DNA of 64,000 bases, from NCBI GenBank assembly GCA_027604705.1, contig JADHYV010000002.1, positions 916,401-980,400 of the forward strand. The letters run 5' to 3'. Both the position numbers and the translations under genes were made by a program. Positions 34,786-43,918 of the stretch are shown piece by piece. This DNA is from Allomyces arbusculus (taxonomy: Eukaryota; Blastocladiomycota; Blastocladiomycetes; Blastocladiales; Blastocladiaceae). A model generated the notes under the pieces. The model was not told the DNA's origin, made no database searches, and saw nothing but the letters and a program-made list of their open reading frames with translations. Every line of letters begins with the position of its first letter. Within the stretch, counting starts at the first letter, position 1.

Positions 34786-35598
34786 ATGGCGCGTCTCGAT
34801 CAACAACGCCAGCGTGAGCGCGTATTTGCGAGCGCCGTATTTTTGGCCACGTTCATGCACACACTCGCATTTGTGCTGGCCCTGGCGATCCAGCCGGCTA
34901 TGGCGGACTCTGGGCCCAGCTCGTCGACGCCGTGGTCGTCCCCTGTACCCTCACCAACAATAACCGGCTCGTCGACGAGCATCACCACCGCTTGGGGGAC
35001 GTCGAGCGTCGCAAGCATGCACGGGTTGACGACGCCATCGAGCACGTTCCCCTTCAACTCGTGGGACTCGGACTTCAACAAAGCCGCCAATAGTGTGATG
35101 ACGGCCATCACGATGTCGATGGTAATTGGCGGGCTCGTGTTTCTGTGCGCGATCGTGGCCGTGATCATGTGGATTATGCGCCGTCGTCGATTTGACCAGC
35201 CGCTGTCGCAGGCACCGGTCACCCCGCCGCCAAACTGGACCCCACCGGTTCCTGCTGGGCCCAAGCCAGAAACAACGCGGTATCCGACGGGCGCGTCAAG
35301 TTTGGCGACGGCGGGCGGTCCAAGTCCGCTGTACTCGACGGACCCAAGGCCGGAAGAGGCGGTGATCCGACCACCTGCACCAACCGCGACAGCGGAGTGG
35401 GACGCGGCGGCAGGAAATGGAGCGTGGCCGACACAGCAGCAACCGGCGCGCAACGGCCAGACGCGCGTTGTGATCGACCCGGATCCAGTCTACTTGCCCC
35501 CAGCTCCCGTCGACCAAGAACCGCTGTATTTGCCTGCACGCGCGCAGCCTTTGACGGCCGTCAATCGCCCGTCGCTGCATCGTAGCAGTAGTATTTAA
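34786..35598 (+). CDS. Single-pass membrane protein with Ser/Thr-rich ectodomain
   Basis: A single exon encodes 270 residues from a well-placed ATG (AGCATGG). A hydrophobic signal segment (residues about 15-38, TLAFVLALAI) ends at MADSG. A Ser/Thr/Pro-rich segment of about 60 residues, likely O-glycosylated, precedes a membrane span (MVIGGLVFLCAIVAVIMWIM) stopped by RRRRF. The cytosolic tail is Pro-rich and ends with two similar motifs, DPDPVYLPPAP and EPLYLPA. This is the layout of a type I surface sensor or adhesin, but no family is recognisable. The gene directly downstream has a related tail (DPLYLP, KPLFLP) and span, suggesting tandem duplication. Confidence 0.75.
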   Translation: MARLDQQRQRERVFASAVFLATFMHTLAFVLALAIQPAMADSGPSSSTPWSSPVPSPTITGSSTSITTAWGTSSVASMHGLTTPSSTFPFNSWDSDFNKAANSVMTAITMSMVIGGLVFLCAIVAVIMWIMRRRRFDQPLSQAPVTPPPNWTPPVPAGPKPETTRYPTGASSLATAGGPSPLYSTDPRPEEAVIRPPAPTATAEWDAAAGNGAWPTQQQPARNGQTRVVIDPDPVYLPPAPVDQEPLYLPARAQPLTAVNRPSLHRSSSI

Positions 35599-35963
35599 AA
35601 TGACGGTTGAGCAATATATTCCTTGTACATGGGGAAACGATGCGGCGGCAACAGTTAGCAGGTTCTGCACCACATTTGATGCAGCGTATCGACGTTGCAG
35701 GTTGCATTTGAGGGCGGAGAAAGTGTTCGTGTAGTTGGCGTCGCCACCCATAGGTAGGATGAAGAGAACAATGCCCTGGAAAGCAGCAGGTAAGAGGCGT
35801 GCCGGCTCCTCCAGTGTCCGCCCTTGCATTGCTCATCGTATCCTCCAAAACCGATCGAAGGTGCCTATCCAGCCCATCTTCTTGGCACGGAAGCGGCAAC
35901 AGGAAGAGATTTTGAACGAGCGGACTGCGTGCACGACACTTCAATTATCCAAGTTGCCAGAAA
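35599..35963. other. Intergenic between the two related membrane-protein loci
   Basis: It is AT-richer than the coding flanks. No feature was recognised. Confidence 0.4.
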
Positions 35964-37010
35964 ATGGAGCAGAGCGCTGAGACTAGTCGAGGCCGCCGAC
36001 CTGCGGTGATCCTTGGCGTGGCCGTGCTTGTTCTTGCCATCACGATCCATTCAGTATTCGTGGGCCTGGGTCCATGCAAGGCCAGCAGCGGTTGTGGTGG
36101 TATTGTAGAAGTGCGTTACTTGATCGATCAGTTACAGGACCGCATCATGATTGATGCACGAACTGATGTGCGAAGTAATGTCTGCCATGGAATCGTGCCA
36201 TACCGGTCGGTGCATGCCAACCGATTGTTCGAGTACCGTCGAGTTCCGGTCTTGCCAGCGCGATGTACGTTGGCGGTCCTTTTTTCTTGTTCAACTTTGA
36301 CCTGTTCAAGAGTTCACCACGAATTTGCTTCCACGCAAACCAGGACGCACGCACGTATTGCAACGACGCGCCCACACCCCTGTGTGTCACGGCTCACTGA
36401 TAATACGCGATGCGCTCTTGTCAAGAGCTCGTTTGACAATCCGTACGTGGACGGGTACAAGTGCGTCGAACGGCTGTTCGTGTGCGCACGTTTAATAACG
36501 ACGTCGATGTCGTCCTCAACAACGACAATTTGGGCCTCGTCAACGGCCACGGTATCGTCGCAAGGGCCGACGCCAACGTCGTGGAAGAAATCCAGCACCA
36601 ATGCTGCGAGCCAGGCGTCGCGGGCGGTCGTGGGCGCGGTCGGCGGATTGGTCATCACCGGAGCGATTCTATTGGGGGTGCGAATTAGAGGCGGCGGCGG
36701 CGGCAACAGCGCGCGCCGATGTCCAATGCGCAAACCAGCAGCATCAGTGGCACCTCCAGCGACGGCATCGGTTGGGTCGTAAGCAGGACCTAGTGTGGCT
36801 ACCATGGCACCAGCAGACGGCGTCTCTGGCGACGAGCCCGTGTTCCGGCCGCCCGCGCCTACCGTCGAGTTTGACAGTGATCCGCTCTATTTGCCCACGA
36901 GTCAGCGATCGCAGCTGACGCCAGTGGTCATTGATAAACCGTTGTTTTTGCCCGGAAACTCGCCACCGCCGACGACGGCTGCGAATGGTCGTGGAGCGGC
37001 TCGGCGGCAA
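35964..37010 (+). CDS. Diverged, possibly split or decaying paralog of the upstream membrane protein
   Basis: One frame (35964-36782) is open for 272 residues: a hydrophobic segment near the start (VILGVAVLVLAITIHSVF), a Cys-containing middle, a Ser/Thr stretch (SMSSSTTTIWASSTATVSSQ), a second span (VVGAVGGLVITGAILLGV) and a Gly/Arg run. A second frame from about 36800 carries the tail seen in the upstream gene (FRPPAPT, DPLYLPT, KPLFLPG). Joining the two needs an intron near 36690-36800 that I could not place confidently; several GT and AG sites exist but the phases conflict. The locus is therefore either an intron-split gene or a decaying copy. The second frame stays open into MED4, on the opposite strand. 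Confidence 0.4.
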
Positions 37011-37162
37011 TGGGCGGTCGGTCGGTGCTCTGCCCAATGTCAATTCAATAGAAGTGCGACGTGCGTGGGTGGAGCGGAGCGCACGCCATCGCATTTTGAT
37101 AGCGAGCTGAATCGTGATGCCAGGAAACATCAGAACCACTTTATCGACGCGCGCGACCAGAC

Positions 37163-38210
37163 CTACAAGTCCAAATCCAGCGCGCCGTCCTCGTCCATGA
37201 GGTCTTCAAGGTCGCCAAAGCCCGACAGTGAGGCCATACTCGTCGATACGTTTTCGGTGACCGGCACGCTGGCCGTATCTATCAACCGCATCGTCAGTAA
37301 CGCGCCCATGGCGGCTAAACACATCACACCACGCACCGTAATCAACAACACCACCATCCGGCAAGGGCGTCGCGGCCTGCCCCGCCGCCGCCCCCACGAT
37401 CGGCACTGTCCCCACCCCGACCCCATCCGGCACGGCACTGTCCACCGGCACTCCCACCAACTCGAGCGACGCGTCCTGGTGCATTAGCGCGCCGGACAAC
37501 ATGGCCGCCTCGTCCGGGAACGCCGCGAGTTTCGCGGGCCGCATGCGCGGATTCGGCGGAAACGCGGGCGCCGACGTCTGGCCCGAGAGCAAGTTGGCGT
37601 ACTGGATCACGTCGCGCGGAACTACCGGTTTTGGTGCTGTCGCGGCAGCGACCCGCGCACGCGCCTGGTCGAGAACCAGGTCTAGGGCCTGGTGTGCCGA
37701 GTAGAGCGTGCGGATCAGCGCGACGATTTGGTTGTTTTGTGCGTGCATGGCCGTGGTCAGGGCGGTGGCTTGCGAGTGGAGCGTCAGGTGGTGCTGGACT
37801 GGGGATGGAGCGGAAGCGTCAGGATTGGGCACAAGTATTTTCGAGCGCGGGAATGGGGCCGGCGTACGGTCGTCGAGCGCCCTGTCGAGTTCGTGTTGCA
37901 ATCGAATGGCCTCACGCAGGTAGGAGCTGGGCAGGATGTCGGGGACGGTCGACACGTCGCCGATCGAAGAACGGTGCGCGTAGCCCGCAAGCGCAGAGAG
38001 GAGCTGGATGGTGACATGGCGGTGCTGAACAAGGAGGGCGCGGACGCGTTGCGGAGCTGATACAGGTGTTGTTGGCTTCAATGTCGTTCGGGAGGGTACT
38101 GGAGCGGGTGGAGAGCGCGGACCGCCGGGTCGCGTGTGCAGAGGAACAATATTTGCTGGTGGTCGTGCTGTTGCGTGGTTTGCAGCAAGTGTGGGGGCGT
38201 TGGTGGTCAT
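37163..38210 (-). CDS. MED4: Mediator complex subunit 4
   Basis: Med4 is a subunit of the Mediator middle module, which links activators to RNA polymerase II. Exons 38210-37337 and 37278-37163 give 329 residues. The helical N-terminal half (LLVQHRHVTIQLLSALAG; ALTTAMHAQNNQIVALIRTL) is followed by the family signature around DVIQYANLLSGQTSAPA...FPDEAAMLSGAL. The 58-nt intron joins VVDY to DTASVPVTENVS and leads to an acidic C-terminus (DLEDLMDEDGALDLDL), typical of Med4. Without splicing the first frame continues into unrelated residues. The gene converges on the plus-strand membrane protein locus. Confidence 0.82.
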
Positions 38211-38524
38211 GGCAGTGAAAGGAACAATGTCGCCGGCGGTCGGTGGTGCTGGTGCTGATCGTGACGGTGCGAAGGCATGCGGAGGAGTGACGTGGTACCA
38301 ATCTTTAAGTGACGTGGCACATCAAGACGCGTCAAATGCGGAGAACAAAGTGCCCAGACCTGTCCATCGCGCGCTCGCACGCAACGATCACGAGCCGCAA
38401 ACGGCTGGGCCTCTGACATCCGGGACACAGAAAAATGCCCTCGAGAATCTCGAGAGAGGAGCAATGCGCGGTTCACTCATAGGGTCACCCTGTCCGGTCA
38501 GCCACGGCCGATAGACTTGCCCTC
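38211..38524. other. Intergenic between MED4 promoter and F-box pseudogene 3' end
   Basis: No feature was recognised. Confidence 0.4.
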
Positions 38525-39472
38525 TCACGTCCACTCTGGCAGCCCGTCGCGCAGCGGCACCAAGACCGCATTCCATGCCGGATCCACGTTCCCGTATCAG
38601 TCTACTTGTTGATTGAGCGGCGGACGATTGAACGCAAGCGCGCATGCATTGCATCGTCGATCCGCGGTTTCCCACTGGCGACGCGAGCCGCAAACACGAT
38701 GCGGAACACGCTCACAACAAACGTATCGTACTGGAAATGCTCCGCCATCCACGCATACCGCAATGCGCCAAAGTTGATACCTAGTCTTGAAGGGTCGCGC
38801 GGAAACGCATCCGACTCTTCAATGGCAAGGTCCCCGTCGCTCGGCAACGGCTCCTACCACTTGTCCACAACGTTCACCACATCTTCGTCGACAAAAGGCG
38901 CGAGTTCAAGCCAGTGTCGCGTCGCTGTGGGAAGCAGCGCCCACGCGCATCGCGGTACTTGCGTGCGGCGGACAAACCAATCGCGCACGACGATCAGTGG
39001 TAGCGCGCACATGCGCACGAGCAATGTCGGGGGCAGCGGGACTTGGCAGGCGGTCGTCGGCCGGACGGCGCGCAACGGTATGAGTGGGTCGGCCACGTCC
39101 AACGGCCAGGTCCACTCCTTCACAAGCAAGTCCTTGTTGCGTGTGAGCTGGACGTGGTCGAAGACAGAATATCAGGCTACCCCCTTCACACTGTCCAGGG
39201 GCGCCAGTCGGCTGTGACTCGGACTGGCGCGGTTTTCAGTCACGCGTAACACGTCTGCGTCGGTCGCGGCCGGCGGTCCAGATGGGGACCCATTTCCCGA
39301 GCCAGCGTGCCAGGAACGTGCAGTCAGGTGCGGGGCCAAGGAACTGCTTGGCGAGGGCGCGACGCGTTTCGCGAGCATGAGCCAGTCGACGGGATTGGCG
39401 AGTCGCAGAGCGATCGCGTCGCGCAACTCGGGTAGTTCCTTGAAGAAAAACGCGGGGTGGTTGTGTGGTCAT
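38525..39472 (-). pseudogene. Decayed tandem copy of the adjacent F-box gene
   Basis: Segments in all three frames match the intact neighbour in order: MTTQPPRVF at 39472, LRDAIALRLANPVDWLMLAK, ALAKQFLGPAPDCTF, WPLDVADPLIPLRAV, LPPTLLVRMCALPLIVVRD, FQYDTFVVSVFRIVF and, at the end, VDPAWNAVLVPLRDGLPEWT with the stop at the same place. At least three frameshifts, an in-frame stop after RRRRVTRD and an internal deletion separate them. Its 948 bases compare with 972 in the intact gene. Homology along the whole length shows a segmental duplication in tandem. No plausible set of introns restores one frame, because the breaks lie inside conserved segments without GT/AG pairs. Confidence 0.9.
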
Positions 39473-39703
39473 TTCGCGGAGCCGGTCAGGGCGTTTCTAA
39501 AGTTGAGACTTTATGAGTGTCAAATCTTGCTCGTCGAGTTGGTAAGTGGACATGAGCGCATGTGTAAGAGACCGTGGGGGGCAAACCAAAGTGTACAGGT
39601 GAGAAGAACATCTCAGCTGACGTGGTTCGGAGAGGCCAGGCGTCAAGCCCCAAGGGACGCTCGAAAGTAGATCAAAACGCGATGCATTCATAAAATCAAA
39701 TCA

Positions 39704-40675
39704 TCACGTCCATGCCGGCAGCTCGTCACGCTGCACCAGGACCGCGTTCCCCGCCGGATCCACCGTCACCATTTCAGCGTGCGTGTTGATCGAGCGACGC
39801 ACGATGGCACGCAACCGTGCGTGTGTCGCCTCGTCAATCCGCGGCTTCCCGCTGGCCACCCTCGCCGCCTGCAGCTCGTCAAACACGGTGCGGAACACGC
39901 CAACGACAAACGTGTCATACTGGAACCGCGCTGTCTCCCACGCGAACCGCACCGCGGCAAAGTAGATGCTGAGCCGCGACGATTTCGAGAAAAATAGGTC
40001 CGTTTCCTCGTCATCAAGTTCCTCGTCGCTCATCAGCGGTTCCCACCAGGCGTCCACGACGCGCACGACCTCCTCGTCGACGACTGGCGCGAGTTCGAGT
40101 AGATGCCGTGTCGTTACGGGCAGCGCAAATTGGAGAACCCACGCGCACCGCGGCATCTGAGGGCGCTTCACGAACCGGTCGCGCACGACAATCGGCGGCG
40201 GCGCGCACATACGCACGAGCAGAGTCGGCGGCAACGGGATTTTACGCGCGGTCGCCAGCTTGACGGCGCGCAAAAGAACGCGCGGGTCGGCCACGTCCAA
40301 GGGCCAGATCCACTCGTCCTCGTGGAATTCCATGCCGTGCGCGAGCAGCTGCGCGCGATCATAGACCGAGAGCCACGCCACGTCGTCCACCGTCCAAGGG
40401 CGCCATTCCGTCGCAACGCGGACTGGTGCCAGTTTGGAGTCGCGTGCGACGCGTCCGCGCCGTTCGCGGCCGGAGGTCCAGATGGGGACCCATTTCTCGA
40501 GCCAGCGCACAGGGAACGTGCAGTCGGGTGCTGGGCCAATGAATTGCTTGGCCAGGGCGCGGCACGTCTTGCCGAGCGTGAGCCAGTCGACGGGGTCGGC
40601 GAGATGCAGGGCAATCGCGTCGCGCAGCTCAGGCGGTAGTTCTGTGAAGACGAGTGCGGCTGGTTGCATGGTCAT
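39704..40675 (-). CDS. F-box-like protein
   Basis: A single exon encodes 323 residues from MTMQPAALVF; the frame is open further upstream but without coherent composition. Residues about 11-45 fit an F-box: LPPELRDAIALHLADPVDWL followed by TLGKTCRAL. F-box proteins link substrates to Skp1-cullin ubiquitin ligases. The remainder has repeated Leu- and Trp-rich segments (WLEKWVPIW, WPLDVADP, LLELAPVVDEE) resembling the loosely conserved substrate side of fungal F-box proteins; no LRR, WD40 or kelch motif is seen. A second in-frame ATG follows at codon 3. The broken tandem copy lies just downstream on the same strand. Confidence 0.75.
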   Translation of the reverse strand: MTMQPAALVFTELPPELRDAIALHLADPVDWLTLGKTCRALAKQFIGPAPDCTFPVRWLEKWVPIWTSGRERRGRVARDSKLAPVRVATEWRPWTVDDVAWLSVYDRAQLLAHGMEFHEDEWIWPLDVADPRVLLRAVKLATARKIPLPPTLLVRMCAPPPIVVRDRFVKRPQMPRCAWVLQFALPVTTRHLLELAPVVDEEVVRVVDAWWEPLMSDEELDDEETDLFFSKSSRLSIYFAAVRFAWETARFQYDTFVVGVFRTVFDELQAARVASGKPRIDEATHARLRAIVRRSINTHAEMVTVDPAGNAVLVQRDELPAWT

Positions 40676-40900
40676 CCGGTGCAGATTGACACGACGGTGT
40701 TGAGGATCGAAAAGTGCTTGTTGGATTTGTGGAGATCGTGAACGTATCGCGACGCTTGTGCAGGGTGGATCGGGGTGGTCACATTCGAAGTGCTCTCTCC
40801 TCTCCCAAACGGACGAGACCAACGTGAGGAAATCAAGAAACATAATCATCGACGCGCTATTCAAGTTGTTCCCAGTCTTCTCCACCAGTCGCGCTTTCAC

Positions 40901-43149
40901 TCAGACGCCCACCGACTCGTACGTCATGAGTTCCATGACCCACTGCGACCGCCTTGCGAGCTTCTCCTCGCGCGACTCGCGGCGCTTCGCCTGCAGCGGC
41001 CGCACGTCCACCTCCCTATCCAGCTCCGCGCGAGGCGCACCTGCTACCGCTCCCTGCCGCGCTGGCCGCCCATCGCGTCCAATCCGGGCATTGCAAGCAT
41101 CCACCGACCACGCCACGGGCTCCCCGCGCCCTAGCGGCACCGATGGCCGCGCCGTGCGGTCCAATTGCGACGTCGACTGTGCAACTCGCTGCGACGTGAG
41201 CCGCTGCCGCACCACGGCGCGCGCCGACCACGTCGAGGTCGATGAATTGCGCCTCGCCAACATGCGCTGCCGGTGCTGTTGCCGGGTTGTTGCCTGGTCG
41301 ATGCGCAACGACTCCATGGCAATTGCGTGCGCGACGGCTGTCACATCCACAGCAGCCGCTGCTGGTGGGCCGTCGAGCGTGGTCCGTGATGTCGCGGGGG
41401 TCCCGAGAAAGTGCCGCGACGAGGATTGCCGAGTGGACGGGGTGGAGGGAGTGCGGGTGTCGGGCGTGGTGGGTGTGCTGGTCGACCCGCGACGGGTTCC
41501 CCTCGCAATGGAGTGCGAGCGGTGCAGCTGGTCGGATGATGGTGTCGCGGCCTCGTCGATACTGCTCGCCTTGGATGCCGACCGAGTTGTCGACTTAGAC
41601 GACGGGAATGAGAGCGACATGGATGACGACGGCACCGCCAAAAATTGGCTCGATAGACGACGTCCCGGCTCGTACCTGGGTGTTGATGCACCCATGACCG
41701 CCGACAGTGGCCTCGAGGCACCGTCCTGCACGGGACCGTGCGAAGCATCGGCCGTGCTCGTGATCACCAAGGGCGGTGCAGAAGTGACGACTGGTGGTGG
41801 AGTCGGCGAGCGCGGCATGGCCCCATTCGGCGCTCCCAGTGCAGGAACAACGAGTACATTCCGAGCGCCGCCCGCTTCAATCGCGGTCGATGCAGCCGCA
41901 TGCAAACTGCTCCCTGACCGCCGAGTCCTGGTGCTGCTGTTCCCGCGCATCGGCGACCGAGACTGATTCACCGACGACGACGCCGTCGACCAACTGCGCC
42001 CAATATCAGCATCGCGGTCGTACATGGCACCGTCAACGTCAATTTCGGTCCTGTCATCACCCATAACCCCGTCCTCGTCGCTGCTTTCAAATACGCCGTC
42101 GAGAGCCGCCAGCGCGCGTTGCTCAGCCGTCATGCGGCCCTTGGGCTGGACAACGGCGTCAATTGGAAACGAGGACGCGAGCGATGCGGCAATCGAGCGC
42201 GCGAGCTCGTCGGGCGGCAGCTCTTGGTCGGTATCAGGTCCGAATTTGATAGGACGTGCGTCGGCCGCGTAGAGCGTGTTTGAGGACGTGACGGTCTGGG
42301 TGGGCGCCGATTGCAGTGGTGGGCCCAGCGGAGACGAGCCACGGCGTGGGGAAAGAAAAATGGTCGCTTCGGTAGGCGAGTTGGGGCCGTCTTCGTGGTC
42401 CGCGAGGTTGCTAGCGAGCAAATGCGGCTCCACGCGAATCGAGTCTAGCGAGCGCTGATGGCCGTCAAAAAAGGGTGGAGAGCGTGCGGGAGCCAGAAAT
42501 GGGGCAAGAATAGCAAGTACGTTTCGATGACGGTGCCAAGTCGTGGAGCAGCACACTGGGCAGATGTGCATGCACGTCGTGCACGGGCAAAGTCCGTGCC
42601 ACGGCGGCTCGGTTGCGGACGATGCGGATCGCCTGGGCGGCGAGCATGCCGAGTGCAAACAGACCCATGCCGCCGCCCATGATTCCACCGGCAATTGGAG
42701 GGTTCTGGGAGGAGGAACAGCGTCAGCACGCAGCCGTTGGCGACGGCGTGCGGGAAGGCGTGCAAAGTGCCGCTGCAGGTACCGACAATGACAATGGCAA
42801 ATGCAGCAATAGCCAAGAGACCGGCAGCAATCACCAAGCCTGGAAGCCGGTCTCTCCAGCAAGTGCCAATGCTAGTGCCGCGGCGATCGGCGGGCAAGGA
42901 TGATGACGGCACATCCTGGTCGATTTGGGAGGCCGGCACAAGCCAGTCGGGCACGGCGCTCTCTTTGGAAGCATGGTCGGGTGCAGTGTCGGGCAGGTAG
43001 TCGGAGAAGAGCAATTCGAGCGAGAGCGGGGCTTGGACGTGCGGCTCGTCGTTGCCGTCGCGTGCACTCTCGGTCTGGGCTGGGGGTGGCCTGGGGGCAG
43101 CGCGTGGTGCGTGCGGTGGAGCCGTGCTGGTGTTTGCAGCGAGTGCCAT
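40901..43149 (-). CDS. Unknown membrane protein with long Ser-rich tail
   Basis: I do not recognise this protein. The ATG at 43149 opens a Pro/Ala-rich segment, then SLELLFSDYLPDTAP and a membrane span (LVIAAGLLAIAAFAIVIV, coded near 42840-42780). A second hydrophobic segment (GGIMGGGMGLFALGMLAAQA, near 42700-42640) lies in another frame, and the long tail from about 42450 to the stop at 40901 in a third, so at least two introns are required. The last is probably 42532-42450 (GTACTTGC donor, GCTAG acceptor). The intron between the two hydrophobic segments could not be fixed: the best donor (GTACCT) gives the wrong phase, and other donors remove the first span. The tail is Ser/Thr/Pro-rich and ends in a basic helix (SREEKLARRSQWVMELM). 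The gene is divergent from the CNG channel gene. Confidence 0.55.
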
Positions 43150-43918
43150 GAGCGACTTGGGTGCGGTGCTGGTGGTGGGCCCCTGGCCGTGTCGAGGAGG
43201 ACAAGACGACAACCGCGACGACAACGGCCAGCAGACCACGACCACCACGATCTGCCTTCCGACACGCGCGTGCCACTGGCCCACGTGAGGCTCGCGTGAG
43301 GCACGCGATCCCCCGATGCGGGATGTTCCCTCAGGCGGTCTCGATGTGCGCCGCCAGCCGCGCAACGCGCCGCCCAGGTCCTCCGATCGCGCGCGGGGCG
43401 CTTCAACGACCTGCAGCCCGCGGTTGGCCTTGTCCCGCCACCGCACACCACGTGACCGGCCCGCGCGAAAGTGGCCGACAGCACCGGCCCCTTGGACCGT
43501 GCGGAGCGCCGCATCTCTCGCGGCTCTGGGCGTGTGGCGACTGCACGCCTTTGCCCGTCCCCGCCGCCGCCGCCCCTTACACGTCCCGCCACTTTGTCTG
43601 CATTATTGCGCCCGTCCGCCCACTCCGATTCGCGGCTCTCTCGACGCGCCGCCAGGGGCTCCCGTTCCATCCATCCACCTCGTCGCCCATTCGAACCCGC
43701 GCATCCTCCTCTCGTCCCTGCACGCGACATATCGGACGTGATCCCGTTCGTTTAGCGACCCTTCTCCACCACTGCAGGGCACCTGCGCGCTGTCCATCGA
43801 CGCTTCCAGCACTGCCACGGCGCAGGCCCCAGACTCCAGATTCATCGAACAGCCCTGCCCACACCCCGCACGCACGCGAACTGGTGGCTTCGCCGCGGCT
43901 GCAACCTCTCTCGCCACC
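43150..43918. other. Divergent promoter region, membrane protein / CNG channel
   Basis: Very GC-rich, with pyrimidine-rich stretches on the plus strand toward the channel start. A plus-strand frame runs through it but has shadow composition. No motif was recognised. Confidence 0.45.
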
